The notes under the pieces: model-generated
The model's database searches: none
What the model was told of the DNA's origin: nothing
The model's input: only the letters and a program-made list of their open reading frames with translations
Source of the DNA: Deltaproteobacteria bacterium
GTDB taxonomy: Bacteria > Desulfobacterota > Desulfuromonadia > Desulfuromonadales > BM103
Assembly: GCA_005774545.1 (NCBI GenBank)
Contig: VAUL01000001.1
Coordinates: forward strand, 179,626 to 243,625
Length of the DNA stretch: 64,000 nt
Direction of reading: 5' to 3'
In this document: piece after piece, positions 17,522-25,809 of the stretch
Numbering within the stretch: position 1 is the first letter of the stretch
Layout: each line of letters starts with the position of its first letter
Translations under genes and position numbers: made by a program

Positions 17522-18940
17522 ATGTCCGATCTGCGCGTCCGCTTTGCCCCCAGTCCCACCGGCTATCTGCACATCGGCGGTGCCCGCACCGCCCTGTTCA
17601 ATTACCTGCTGGCCCGTCAGCAGCACGGGGCTTTCATCCTGCGCATCGAAGATACCGACGTCGAGCGTTCCACACAGGCTTCGACCGATGCCATTCTGCA
17701 GGCCATGGAGTGGCTCGGCCTCGATTACGACGAAGGACCGTTTTTCCAGTCGGACCGCTTCGACCTGTACAAGGCCAAGGTTGCCAGGCTGCTTGCCGAA
17801 GGGAAAGCCTATCGCTGCTACTGCAGCGCCGAGGAACTGGAGCAGAAGCGCGCGGCGGCCGCGGCAGCGGGGTCCAGCCGGTTCGGCTACGACGGCACCT
17901 GCCGCCACCGCACCGACCAGCCCGAAGGGGCCCCGTTCGTGGTCCGCTTCCGTACGCCGCAGACCGGGACCACCACCTTCCTCGACCGCATCAAGGGGCC
18001 GATCTCCTTCAACAACGAGGAACTGGACGATCTCATCATCCAGCGCACCGACGGCACGCCGACCTATAATTTCGTAGTCGTGGTCGATGATGTCGACATG
18101 CGCATTTCCCTGGTGATCCGCGGCGACGACCACATCAACAACACTCCGCGCCAGATTCACATCTATCAGGCTCTCGGCGCGCCGGTCCCCGAGTTTGCCC
18201 ACGTGCCGATGATCCTCGGTGCCGACAAGAAGCGGCTTTCCAAGCGTCACGGTGCCACCTCGGTGATGGTCTACAAGGAGATGGGCTATCTCCCCGAAGC
18301 CCTGGTCAACTACCTGGTGCGCCTGGGCTGGTCCCACGGTGATCAGGAGATCTTCTCCAAACAGGAGCTGATCGAGAAATTCAATCTGGAAAGCGTCGGG
18401 CGGGCAGCGGGGGTCTTCAACCCCGACAAACTCCTCTGGCTGAACGAGCATTACATTAAAACCGGTGATCCGCAGCGGCTCGGTGCACTGCTGGCAGAGA
18501 TTCTTGCCTCCCGGGGGATATCGACGGCTGGCGGTCCCGATCTGGCCGCCGCGGTCCGCACCCTGCAGGACCGTGCCAAGACACTGGTGGAGATGGCTGA
18601 TGGTGCCGCGTTCTATTACAGCCGGCCGACAAGTTATGATGCCGAGGCGATCGAGCGTCAGGTCGGTCCCGAACAGATCGCGGCCCTCGACCACCTGCAT
18701 GCCGAACTGGCATCCGCAGGTGAGGTCGATCACGCCGGGGTCGAGGCCGTCTTCCAGAAGGTTCTCGCTGCGACGGGGCTGAAACTCGGCAAACTCGGCC
18801 CGGCGGTGCGCATTGCCCTCACCGGCGGCACCGTCAGTCCCAGTATCTACGAGGTTGTCGCCGTGCTCGGCAGCGGGGAAACGGCGGCCCGGCTGCAAAG
18901 CGCCCTGGGTGTTTTCCGCGCCGCAATAAAAACCGCTTGA
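17522..18940 (+). CDS. gltX: glutamyl-tRNA synthetase
   Basis: A 472-aa class I aminoacyl-tRNA synthetase. The HIGH motif appears as [10 protein letters not shown] near residues 14-23 and the KMSKS loop as KKRLSKRHG near residue 239. [19 protein letters not shown] and [12 protein letters not shown] are standard GluRS motifs. AGGAG lies eight bases before ATG 17522. The two genes just downstream are tRNA-Gln and tRNA-Glu. If no glutaminyl-tRNA synthetase exists in this genome, the enzyme is likely non-discriminating and feeds the GatCAB pathway; that needs the rest of the genome. The stop TGA lies inside the -35 box of the tRNA-Gln promoter. Confidence 0.97.
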   Translation: MSDLRVRFAPSPTGYLHIGGARTALFNYLLARQQHGAFILRIEDTDVERSTQASTDAILQAMEWLGLDYDEGPFFQSDRFDLYKAKVARLLAEGKAYRCYCSAEELEQKRAAAAAAGSSRFGYDGTCRHRTDQPEGAPFVVRFRTPQTGTTTFLDRIKGPISFNNEELDDLIIQRTDGTPTYNFVVVVDDVDMRISLVIRGDDHINNTPRQIHIYQALGAPVPEFAHVPMILGADKKRLSKRHGATSVMVYKEMGYLPEALVNYLVRLGWSHGDQEIFSKQELIEKFNLESVGRAAGVFNPDKLLWLNEHYIKTGDPQRLGALLAEILASRGISTAGGPDLAAAVRTLQDRAKTLVEMADGAAFYYSRPTSYDAEAIERQVGPEQIAALDHLHAELASAGEVDHAGVEAVFQKVLAATGLKLGKLGPAVRIALTGGTVSPSIYEVVAVLGSGETAARLQSALGVFRAAIKTA

Positions 18941-18965
18941 CAGTCGATGCAACTCTGTTTATAAA
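18937..18965 (+). promoter_or_regulatory. promoter of tRNA-Gln/tRNA-Glu overlapping the gltX stop codon
   Basis: TTGACA (18937-18942), 17-base spacer, TATAAA (18960-18965). The TGA of gltX (18938-18940) is bases 2-4 of the -35 hexamer. Confidence 0.88.
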
Positions 18966-18978
18966 CACGTCCTGCCCT

Positions 18979-19053
18979 TGGGGTGTCGCCAAGCGGTAAG
19001 GCAGCGGACTCTGACTCCGCCATTCCTGGGTTCAAATCCTAGCACCCCAGCCA
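18979..19053 (+). tRNA. tRNA-Gln (CTG)
   Basis: Acceptor TGGGGTG (18979-18985) pairs with CACCCCA (19043-19049), discriminator G, encoded CCA 19051-19053. Anticodon arm GCGGA-CTCTGAC-TCCGC reads CTG. Co-transcribed with tRNA-Glu 49 bases downstream. Confidence 0.96.
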
Positions 19054-19102
19054 TGAAACAAGGGTGAACGCCCGGAAGATATAGCAGCACCGACAATTTA
19101 AT

Positions 19103-19180
19103 GCGCTCATCGTCTAGCCCGGTCTAGGACACCGGCCTTTCACGCCGGCGACAGGGGTTCGAATCCCCTTGGGCGTACCA
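19103..19180 (+). tRNA. tRNA-Glu (TTC)
   Basis: Acceptor GCGCTCA (19103-19109) pairs with TGGGCGT (19170-19176) with G-T pairs at positions 1-72 and 5-68, discriminator A, CCA 19178-19180. Anticodon arm CCGGC-CTTTCAC-GCCGG reads TTC. The terminal G-T pair makes the exact 5' end slightly uncertain. Confidence 0.94.
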
Positions 19181-19208
19181 ATTCACTGCTTTCCCGAGGG
19201 AGAGCAAG

Positions 19209-19236
19209 ACGGAGTCTTCGGACTCCGTTTTTTTTT
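19209..19236 (+). terminator. intrinsic terminator of the tRNA-Gln/Glu transcript
   Basis: Perfect 8-bp stem ACGGAGTC (19209-19216) with GACTCCGT (19221-19228), TTCG loop, and nine T residues ending at 19236. Confidence 0.95.
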
Positions 19237-19319
19237 ACCGAGCGGTACCGGTGGTTGGCACATGAAGAAATTCGCGTTATATAGAAAGACACGAAATTAT
19301 TCGAAGAGGCGGACCTGAC

Positions 19320-20273
19320 GTGCAGACTCTCGCGGCTGAAAACCTCTCTCCCGACCGTTTCTGTTTCTGGCAGCCTTCGGCCGCGGCTACGGTCGCTGTC
19401 GGTCCGGAGCGGCAACCTTTCATTTTGCCTGACTATCCCTTGCCGGTCCATCGCGACGACATGGTTGACGGAACGCCCTCCGATGCAGCAATAGGGCAGG
19501 GGACTTACGACTATCTCCGTCAGTTCCCCGACTGCGCGGGCAACCGGATTTATGCGGAACTGCTGCGCGATGCCTATCCGCACTTCCTCAGTGACCTGGC
19601 CTCCCTCGCGGTCATGATCGATGCCAAGCAGGTTGATCCCGCGTTCGTGGCGCGCAAACTCAACTGTCTCAAAATACTGCTTTTGCTCGAGCCGGATAAC
19701 CAGGGATTACTGGGGCAACTCTGCCGGGGTTATTTCGATCTGGCTCTTGACTATGCGGAACTGCCCAGATGCCGCCGGCATCTTCTTGACGCGATGCGCT
19801 TCGGCCAGGATCTGCTGAAGTTGGCTCCGCATGATATGCTGGCCCTGTCAGTGCTTGCCGAAATCGACTGGCTGTTCGGGGACACTCCGGCGGCTGTCGC
19901 AAAGTGGCGGACCCTGTCGGCGCAGATCGGCGACGCGGCGACAGCGGCCAGAATCGACAGGCGGATCGAGGTCTGCAACGGCGAGATCCGCCTCGATGCC
20001 GCGCTTGTCGATGATCTGGAACTTCTGGCCGAGGCGGTGCATCTGCACGCGATCGGCGACAACCCGCGAGCACTGCGCCTGCTCGAGCGTCTCGAAGGGG
20101 AGGGTTTTCTGATGAAGGCACTGCCTTCCGCCGAATTCTTCTGGCTTCTCGGCACCTGTCGCCGGGAGTGCGGTGATCCTTCGGGGGCAGCCGTCGCCTG
20201 GAACAAGGCGCTGGAAATCGAACCTGAGCACACCGCTTCTCTGGCGGCGCTGGCATCAGCGCCTGGAGTTTGA
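19320..20273 (+). CDS. helical-repeat (TPR-like) protein of unknown function
   Basis: A 317-aa cytoplasmic protein. The C-terminal two thirds are alpha-helical with TPR-like spacing: CLKILLLLEPDNQGLLGQL, DAMRFGQDLLKLAPHDMLAL, LLGTCRRECGDPSGAAVAWNKALEIEPEHT. The N-terminal 70 residues (FWQPSAAATVAVGPERQPF, DDMVDGTPSDAAIG) are not recognised. The start is GTG 19320 with AGAGG upstream. No signal peptide or membrane span is visible. It is followed two bases later by a tiny membrane protein gene. Likely a scaffold for protein contacts; I cannot name a pathway. Confidence 0.72.
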   Translation: MQTLAAENLSPDRFCFWQPSAAATVAVGPERQPFILPDYPLPVHRDDMVDGTPSDAAIGQGTYDYLRQFPDCAGNRIYAELLRDAYPHFLSDLASLAVMIDAKQVDPAFVARKLNCLKILLLLEPDNQGLLGQLCRGYFDLALDYAELPRCRRHLLDAMRFGQDLLKLAPHDMLALSVLAEIDWLFGDTPAAVAKWRTLSAQIGDAATAARIDRRIEVCNGEIRLDAALVDDLELLAEAVHLHAIGDNPRALRLLERLEGEGFLMKALPSAEFFWLLGTCRRECGDPSGAAVAWNKALEIEPEHTASLAALASAPGV

Positions 20274-20275
20274 AG

Positions 20276-20404
20276 ATGGATGCGTTTTCCACCGGTGACA
20301 TGATCTTTATCGCCTGCATTCTCGCTCTGATTCACGGCATCATGCTGTGTCTGGGTTTTGTCCGGCGGCGCAAGGCCAGGCGCAGCCCCGGGACCGCCGA
20401 ATAA
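20276..20404 (+). CDS. 42-aa single-span membrane protein
   Basis: ATG 20276 with GGAG at 20265-20268 opens a 42-codon frame ending TAA 20402-20404. It encodes a hydrophobic helix (MIFIACILALIHGIMLCLG, residues 9-27) followed by a basic tail (RRRKARR), the layout of a small inner-membrane protein with cytoplasmic C-terminus by the positive-inside rule. It begins two bases after the TPR-like gene, so the two are probably co-translated. No known family recognised. It is short, but the ribosome site, charge pattern and spacing support a real gene. Confidence 0.62.
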   Translation: MDAFSTGDMIFIACILALIHGIMLCLGFVRRRKARRSPGTAE

Positions 20405-20623
20405 ACGTCGATTGCCTTTCCCCTCCTGCCCATGATAGAAGACGGAAATTAATTCGCCTCGAGCGTTGCAGGTATCGTTTGCGGGGCGGACTTCCTGGCC
20501 GGCTCTGGTCCAAGGTATATTTTTACATGTATTTTGCATAACTTGCCTGTTGGAATGCCGGAACGGGTTTTCCCGGGGCATTTGGCAGTGCTGTGCGGTT
20601 TTTTGACGTAATGGGGGGTCGTT
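20405..20623 (+). other. 219-base intergenic stretch, AT-richer than its surroundings
   Basis: No convincing ORF or RNA gene. It holds AT-rich sequence around 20515-20545 that could contain a promoter for the downstream binding-protein gene, and a short hairpin CGGG-TTTT-CCCG near 20567-20578. No clear -35/-10 pair could be assigned. Confidence 0.5.
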
Positions 20624-21652
20624 TTGCACCTTAAACGTTTCATCCGCCTGCTTGTTTTCAGCCTGTTGCCGGCGATATGCTTCCATGTCCCGGTGGCGGA
20701 ATCGGCTGCGCCGTCGCCACCTCTGGTCGCTGTCATCCTGCCGCGCGACAATGCGCGTTTTCAACTCATCCACACGGCGTTTCTTGAACGCTTCAACAAA
20801 ATCACCACCATCAGCGGCAAGCCCCGGCTTTACATCCAGTCACCGAACTCCGACCAGATGTCGCTGCGCAACAGCATTCGCAAGGCCAATGCTCTCGGAG
20901 CCGATCTGGTGGTGGTCTATGGGACGCGTGCCGCCGTGGCGGCCAAACAGGAAGACTTTACCGAGCCATTGATTTTCGCCGATGTTTTCGAGCCGGTGGC
21001 CATGGGACTGGTGCCATCGCTGACCCGGGGTGGCAACCTGATCACCGGGGTCGTTGGTCATGCCCCCGTCCAGACCCTGCTCAAGGTTCTGCAGGAAACG
21101 GTTGGGACCGGCTTCCTCGGCGTCCCCATGGAACCGAAGCACCCGGCCGCAAAGGTCCAAGTGGACGTGCTGACCAAGGCGGCCTGCCGGCGCGGTGTTT
21201 CCGCGGAAGAGCCAGGCAAGATCCGTCAGGCCGGAGACCTGTGCTGGATGGAGGTCGTGCCGACCGACATGCAGTCGCCGGCGGGGGCCGCGAAAGCCCT
21301 CAAAGCCGCCGCCGGCAAGATCAATTCGATCTACCTCAGCGATTTGATGCCATCGGACATGCACGTCGCCGAGGTTCTTCAGTTTGCCGGTGAGGCCGGG
21401 CTGCCGGTCATCAGCCAGATTCCCGGAACGGCCGAGCAGGGCGCCTTTGTCACCCTGGAAACGGATCCCGAAGAGCAGGGGCAGTTGCTCGGAGAAATCG
21501 CCAGCAGGTTGATCGACGGGGAACTTCCCGAAGACATTGCGCCGATGGTGCCGCGCCGGGTTTCCCTGGTGATCAATCTCGATGTCGCCAAGAAGATCGG
21601 CATCCAGGTGCCATTCTCCGTCCTGAGCCAGACGACCCGCGTTGTCCGCTGA
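20624..21652 (+). CDS. ABC-type periplasmic binding protein (ABC_sub_bind/PF04392-like)
   Basis: A 342-aa exported protein with a signal peptide (residues about 6-28). After it comes LVAVILPRDNARFQLIHTAF, GADLVVVYGTRAAVAA, LIFADVFEPVAMGLV and GNLITGVVGHAP, matching the family of YqjA/TrpX-like solute-binding proteins that accompany ABC permeases for tryptophan, tyrosine or unknown solutes. No permease or ATPase gene is adjacent, so it may act as an orphan sensor or with a distant transporter. The start is TTG 20624 with a G-rich stretch upstream; no ATG gives a full signal peptide in frame. Confidence 0.82.
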   Translation: MHLKRFIRLLVFSLLPAICFHVPVAESAAPSPPLVAVILPRDNARFQLIHTAFLERFNKITTISGKPRLYIQSPNSDQMSLRNSIRKANALGADLVVVYGTRAAVAAKQEDFTEPLIFADVFEPVAMGLVPSLTRGGNLITGVVGHAPVQTLLKVLQETVGTGFLGVPMEPKHPAAKVQVDVLTKAACRRGVSAEEPGKIRQAGDLCWMEVVPTDMQSPAGAAKALKAAAGKINSIYLSDLMPSDMHVAEVLQFAGEAGLPVISQIPGTAEQGAFVTLETDPEEQGQLLGEIASRLIDGELPEDIAPMVPRRVSLVINLDVAKKIGIQVPFSVLSQTTRVVR

Positions 21653-21688
21653 TCTCGTTTTCTCCCGCTTCCCGACATGCGAACCTGA

Positions 21689-21717
21689 TTGACAACGGTT
21701 CCTCTGACCTGTTTAAA
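21689..21717 (+). promoter_or_regulatory. sigma70-type promoter of the aminotransferase gene
   Basis: TTGACA (21689-21694), 17-base spacer, TTTAAA (21712-21717); the start codon is 62 bases downstream. Confidence 0.72.
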
Positions 21718-21778
21718 TACGCGCTCGCGAAGAATGTGAACAATATTTCATGCTGCCCGGCAGCGCGGAGGTTCCCCA

Positions 21779-23083
21779 ATGAATCCGTTGGCCAAAGAAC
21801 TCAACGACCTGATTGCCCAGTCCAACCCCCATGTTCTGGAAATGCTCTCGGATCTGGGGAAAAACCTGTTTTTCCCCAAGGGGATTCTGACCCAGTCGGC
21901 CGAGGCCAAGGAGAAGGCCCACAAGTTCAATGCCACCATCGGCATCGCCACCGAAAAGGGCGGGCCGATGTACCTGGAGTGCATCCAGCGCAAACTGTCG
22001 GCCTTCGATCCGAAAGATATCTTCCCCTACGCCCCCCCGGCCGGCAAGCCGGAACTGCGCAAACTGTGGACCGAGAAGATGCTGCGCGAGAACCCGAGCA
22101 TGCAGGGGAAGCAGATTTCCAACCCGGTGGTGACGTCGGCGCTGACTCACGGCCTATCGATCGTCGGCGACATGTTCGTCGGCGTCGGTGATCATGTGGT
22201 CCTTCCCGACATGCTCTGGGGGAACTACAACCTGACCTTCGGCACCTGCAACGGCGGCATCATCAAAAAGCACACGACCTTCACCGCGCAGGGCGGCTAC
22301 AATACCGAAGCGTTTCGCGCCGAACTGAAGAAGACCGCCGCGGAGAAAGGGAAGGCGGTGGTGCTGCTCAACTTCCCCAACAACCCGAGCGGGTATACCC
22401 CGACCGTGGCCGAAGGCGACGCCATCGTCGCGGCGATCATGGAAGTGGCCGACGCCGGGTGCAACGTCGTGGCGGTGACCGACGATGCCTATTTCGGCCT
22501 CTTCTACGAGGATTCGCTCAAGGAATCGCTGTTCGGCAAACTCGCCAACCGCCATCCGCGCGTGCTGGCGGTCAAACTCGACGGCGCCACCAAGGAAGAG
22601 TACGTCTGGGGCTTCCGCACCGGCTTCATCACCTTCGCCGCGACCGGCAGTGAGCCGCAGCCGAAACTGCTTGAAGCGCTCGAGAAGAAGACCATGGGGA
22701 TCATCCGCGCCAAGATCTCCAACTGTCCGCACCCGAGCCAGACCTTCGTCATCGAGGCGCTGCAGTCGCCGGACTTCCTGCCGCAGAAGGAAGAGAAGTA
22801 CCAGGTCATGAAGGGGCGCGCCCTCAAGGTCAAGCAGGTGCTCGACAGCGGCAAGTACGACGATGCCTTCGTCTACTATCCGTTCAACTCGGGTTACTTC
22901 ATGTGTCTCAAGCTCAAGACCGTCGATGCCGAGAAACTGCGCGTGCATTTGCTCGACAAGTACGGGGTCGGCGCCATTTCCACCAACAGCACCGACCTGC
23001 GCATCGCCTTCTCGTGTATCGCCGAGGAGGATATCCAGGAACTGTTCGACATCATCTATCAGGGCGTCAAGGATCTCGCCTGA
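21779..23083 (+). CDS. PLP-dependent class I/II aminotransferase
   Basis: A 434-aa fold-type I aminotransferase. Visible elements: FPYAPPAGKPELRKLW (substrate-side loop), VVLLNFPNNPSGYTPT (the conserved Asn-Pro turn), VAVTDDAYFGLFY (Asp that binds the PLP nitrogen) and GATKEEYVWGFRTGFI, where the Lys is the probable Schiff-base residue. The long N-terminus (about 50 residues before ATIGIATEKG) and this motif pattern are typical of a subgroup common in Desulfuromonadales; its amino-acid specificity is unknown to me. GCGGAGG precedes ATG 21779 and it has its own promoter and terminator, so it is monocistronic. Confidence 0.9.
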   Translation: MNPLAKELNDLIAQSNPHVLEMLSDLGKNLFFPKGILTQSAEAKEKAHKFNATIGIATEKGGPMYLECIQRKLSAFDPKDIFPYAPPAGKPELRKLWTEKMLRENPSMQGKQISNPVVTSALTHGLSIVGDMFVGVGDHVVLPDMLWGNYNLTFGTCNGGIIKKHTTFTAQGGYNTEAFRAELKKTAAEKGKAVVLLNFPNNPSGYTPTVAEGDAIVAAIMEVADAGCNVVAVTDDAYFGLFYEDSLKESLFGKLANRHPRVLAVKLDGATKEEYVWGFRTGFITFAATGSEPQPKLLEALEKKTMGIIRAKISNCPHPSQTFVIEALQSPDFLPQKEEKYQVMKGRALKVKQVLDSGKYDDAFVYYPFNSGYFMCLKLKTVDAEKLRVHLLDKYGVGAISTNSTDLRIAFSCIAEEDIQELFDIIYQGVKDLA

Positions 23084-23116
23084 AATTCTTGGTAATCCCA
23101 TCCGATGTGCTATTCT

Positions 23117-23152
23117 CAAGGGGCGGGTGTCAACCCGCCCCTTGGTTTTTTT
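23117..23152 (+). terminator. intrinsic terminator after the aminotransferase gene
   Basis: Perfect 11-bp stem CAAGGGGCGGG (23117-23127) with CCCGCCCCTTG (23134-23144), then seven T residues. The next gene's start codon is only four bases behind it. Confidence 0.93.
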
Positions 23153-23155
23153 GAC

Positions 23156-24454
23156 ATGCCAGCTGCCGTTCACATGCTTTGCGAAACCCCCTTTTTGCCG
23201 ACCCTTGCCGACCTCCTCCGCGACGGGTCCGGACCCGGCCGGTTCTGCCTGGTGGGCGGTGCGGTGCGCGACGCCTTCCTGGGGCGGGTTTCTGCCGATT
23301 TTGACTTCGCTGCCGAAAGAGACCCGACAGCCCTGGCGCGCGCCTTCGCGGTCCGTACCGGCGGGCACTGGTTCTGGCTCGACAAGTCGCGCTGCCAGAG
23401 CCGGGTGGTCGCTGCCGGGCTGACTTTCGATTTTGCTCCCTGGCGGGCTCCGACCCTGGCCGGAGATCTGGCGGCCCGCGACTTCACGATCAATGCCATG
23501 GCTGTCGACCTTGCGGGGTTGGCTGCGGCTGCGCTCTTCGACCCGCTTGGCGGTCGCCGCGACCTTGAGGCACAGCTGCTGCGTTGCTGCGGGCCGGGGG
23601 TTCTTGCAGATGATCCCCTGCGCATCCTCAAGGGGATTCGGCACGCCGTTCAACTGGGCCTCACGGTTGAGGCGGACACGCTCGTCGCAATGAGCGCGGC
23701 GGCCGACAGCCTGCCGCTGTGCGCTCCGGAACGTGTTCGCCTGGAGATCTGGCGCATCCTGGCCTCCGCAGAGATCGATCGCGGTTTGTTGCTGCTGGCG
23801 GAATGCGGTGCCGGCAAGGTTCTTTTTGGCGACAGGTTCACCGCCGTGCTCCCCGGCATCAGGGCCGCCCTGCATCGTGCCGGGGCCTTTTTCGCGGCCC
23901 TGCTTGCAAAGGACGAGTCGGTCGCCGGCTATCTGCATGCCCCGGTCGAGGCGGGGCTGAACCGGCTTGTCCTGCTGTGCTGGTGCCGCCTGCTGGGAAG
24001 CATCGATCCGCTGTTGCCCCTGTCTCTGGCGCGCCGCTGGCGTTTCGGTCGTGCGGCACTCTCGCGCATCGCCGCCCTGGTCGAGATTCCCGGACATTTT
24101 CGGCAGGAACTGGCCATGCTGCCGCGCCGGCCGCGGGCGATCGCCCTGTGGGCCAGACAGTTCGGGGCCGACCCGGTCGACCTGCTGCTTATGGCCGGGT
24201 TGCTTGATGAGTCCGCTTCGCGGGTGGCCGCTGACCGCCTGATGCCATTTTTGGACGAGTTGTGCAAATTGCCTGACACAGCAAGGATCCCGCCGCTGGT
24301 CGACGGCCGCTGGCTGGAGTCGGAGTTGGGCGTCTCCGGGACGGGGATTGCCGGACTCCAGGCAACGCTGCGCCAACTGGAGATAAGCGGCCGGATCGCC
24401 AGTGTTGAAGAGGCCCGCAGCTACCTGTTGGAGAACCACCCGAAAAAAGGTTGA
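23156..24454 (+). CDS. CCA-adding / poly(A) polymerase family nucleotidyltransferase
   Basis: A 432-aa class II polymerase-beta superfamily protein. The catalytic head shows FCLVGGAVRDAFLGR near residue 30, the metal-binding DFDFA near 48, and LAARDFTINAMAVDL near 110, then the RNA-binding neck DDPLRILKGIRHAVQLG. It adds CCA or poly(A) to RNA 3' ends. All tRNAs in this window encode CCA, so the role would be repair or mRNA tailing. ATG 23156 follows a terminator with no visible Shine-Dalgarno; ATG 23174 is an alternative, and a longer frame from 23105 would read through the terminator stem and is rejected. The stop overlaps the tRNA-Gly promoter. Confidence 0.86.
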   Translation: MPAAVHMLCETPFLPTLADLLRDGSGPGRFCLVGGAVRDAFLGRVSADFDFAAERDPTALARAFAVRTGGHWFWLDKSRCQSRVVAAGLTFDFAPWRAPTLAGDLAARDFTINAMAVDLAGLAAAALFDPLGGRRDLEAQLLRCCGPGVLADDPLRILKGIRHAVQLGLTVEADTLVAMSAAADSLPLCAPERVRLEIWRILASAEIDRGLLLLAECGAGKVLFGDRFTAVLPGIRAALHRAGAFFAALLAKDESVAGYLHAPVEAGLNRLVLLCWCRLLGSIDPLLPLSLARRWRFGRAALSRIAALVEIPGHFRQELAMLPRRPRAIALWARQFGADPVDLLLMAGLLDESASRVAADRLMPFLDELCKLPDTARIPPLVDGRWLESELGVSGTGIAGLQATLRQLEISGRIASVEEARSYLLENHPKKG

Positions 24455-24479
24455 CAACGATTCGGCCGGTTCCTATAAT
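24451..24479 (+). promoter_or_regulatory. consensus promoter of tRNA-Gly overlapping the upstream stop codon
   Basis: Perfect TTGACA (24451-24456), 17-base spacer, perfect TATAAT (24474-24479). The TGA 24452-24454 of the nucleotidyltransferase gene lies inside the -35 box. Confidence 0.92.
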
Positions 24480-24491
24480 TCCGGCCTGTTC

Positions 24492-24566
24492 GCGGGAATA
24501 ACTCAGCGGTAGAGTGTCAGCTTCCCAAGCTGAAGGTCGCGGGTTCGAATCCCGTTTCCCGCTCCA
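24492..24566 (+). tRNA. tRNA-Gly (CCC)
   Basis: Acceptor GCGGGAA (24492-24498) pairs with TTCCCGC (24556-24562), discriminator T, encoded CCA 24564-24566. Anticodon arm TCAGC-TTCCCAA-GCTGA reads CCC. Confidence 0.97.
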
Positions 24567-24572
24567 GAAATC

Positions 24573-24603
24573 AAGGGTTAGGCTCAAGAGCCTAACCCTT
24601 TTT
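24573..24603 (+). terminator. intrinsic terminator after tRNA-Gly
   Basis: Long perfect 13-bp stem AAGGGTTAGGCTC with GAGCCTAACCCTT (24588-24600), two-base centre, T-run to 24603. Confidence 0.93.
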
Positions 24604-24632
24604 CTTAACTTGCGGTCCTGCCGGAGAGCGGT

Positions 24633-25049
24633 ATGCCCCACGTCGAGTTCGTCAAGCTGGAACGTCCCGAAAAGGCCCGCGTGCTTTGCGAATTGGCCGA
24701 GGAATTTCATCTTCTTGGCCACCGGGTTCTGGTCGTCGTCGAAGATGACAACAAGGGCGTCACCCTTGATGAATTCATGTGGACCTGGAAAAAGAGCTCG
24801 TTCGTCCCCCATGTCTACGATAACGGCACGGTCGAATGTCTCGACGAACCGGTGGTCATCGCCATCCGCGAGGAAAACGCCAACGGCGCCGGAGTCCTGA
24901 TCGCCGGCCGCCCCTGCTCCATGGAATTCGCCCGGCAGTTCCAGGTCGTCATCGACTTCGCCGAGGTCTATGACGAAGCGCTGCGGGAGGCTTCGCGGAC
25001 GCGCTTCAGAGCCTACAGGGAGACCGGCTTTGCCCCCGTCATGCGTTAA
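24633..25049 (+). CDS. holC: DNA polymerase III chi subunit (HolC-like)
   Basis: A 138-aa protein with the chi-subunit pattern: VEFVKLERPEKARVLCELAEEF, GHRVLVVVEDDNKGVTLDEFMWTW, SFVPHVY and FQVVIDFAEVYDEALREASR. Chi links the clamp loader to single-strand binding protein during replication. ATG 24633 is 30 bases behind the tRNA-Gly terminator. Its 3' end overlaps the next gene. Length is close to that of the E. coli protein. Confidence 0.88.
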   Translation: MPHVEFVKLERPEKARVLCELAEEFHLLGHRVLVVVEDDNKGVTLDEFMWTWKKSSFVPHVYDNGTVECLDEPVVIAIREENANGAGVLIAGRPCSMEFARQFQVVIDFAEVYDEALREASRTRFRAYRETGFAPVMR

Positions 25050-25794
25050 CGGCGGCGGCCCGGCGAGCATCCTGCGTCTTGATGCGGTTCCGGCTCTCGA
25101 ACGGGAGGTCGCTCTCGATCCCCGCAGTCTGCCGCTTTTCCGGCTTTGGGGTGCACGGCCCGGCGAGATTCTTACCCTTGTCGATGCTGAGCAGGTCAGT
25201 CACCGGGTCCGTCTTGTCGGGCTTGATCCCGCCCCTTGCGTGGTGCCTTTCGCCACCTTCGCCAGGCCAACCGAGAGCCGTGTCGCCATCGACGTCTACC
25301 AGGCCCTCCCTGAGAAGGAGCGTTTCGAGCTGGTGCTGCAAAAGCTGACCGAACTCGGTGCTGCCCGGATCGTCCCGGTGGAAACCGCGCGTTCGATCAC
25401 GCTTGCCGAGCGCGACGCTGAGCAGGCCAAGTCCCATCGCTGGCCGGATGTGGTGCTGCGGGCCGCCCGCCAGTGCCGCCGGGCCATGCTCCCCGAACTG
25501 TTCGGCGTTGCCACCTTCGCCGAGGCGCTGCAATTGGCTGCGGGCGCCGAGCTTCGGCTGATGCTGTACGAAGGGGAGGACGTCTGGGCGCTGCGCGAGG
25601 CCATCGGCCGGTTGCGGCCGGAACGCGTGGCGCTGCTGGTCGGTCCGGAAGGCGGCTTCGCGGCGGACGAGGTCGCCGAGGCCAGGGCTGCAGGCTTTCT
25701 GCCGGTTGGTCTCGGGCCGCGTATCCTGCGCACCGAGACCGCGGCCATTGCCGGTACGGTTCTGCTCCAGGGACTGCTCGGCGATCTCGATTGA
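25030..25794 (+). CDS. rsmE: 16S rRNA m3U1498 methyltransferase RsmE
   Basis: A SPOUT-family RNA methyltransferase of about 254 aa. The C-terminal SAM knot is complete: LLVGPEGGFAADEVAEA and LGPRILRTETAAIAGTVLLQ, plus QKLTELGAARIVPV and RAARQCRRAMLPEL in the middle. The N-terminal PUA-like part is less typical: the usual HHLxxVLR stretch reads LPLFRLWGARPGE. No ATG gives a normal length; TTG 25030 with GGGAG 10 bases upstream is the best start and overlaps holC by 20 bases, suggesting coupling. An ATG at 24970 would overlap holC by 80 bases. Confidence 0.85.
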   Translation: MPPSCVNGGGPASILRLDAVPALEREVALDPRSLPLFRLWGARPGEILTLVDAEQVSHRVRLVGLDPAPCVVPFATFARPTESRVAIDVYQALPEKERFELVLQKLTELGAARIVPVETARSITLAERDAEQAKSHRWPDVVLRAARQCRRAMLPELFGVATFAEALQLAAGAELRLMLYEGEDVWALREAIGRLRPERVALLVGPEGGFAADEVAEARAAGFLPVGLGPRILRTETAAIAGTVLLQGLLGDLD

Positions 25795-25809
25795 TTCAAT
25801 GAGGCGACG

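Noticed and set aside
23105..23155. Start of the nucleotidyltransferase at 23105
   Set aside because: It would translate the terminator stem and T-run of the previous gene; the added residues do not fit the family.
22154..24457. Long antisense frame across the aminotransferase and nucleotidyltransferase genes
   Set aside because: Crosses two real genes, a promoter and a terminator; no ribosome site or conserved motif.
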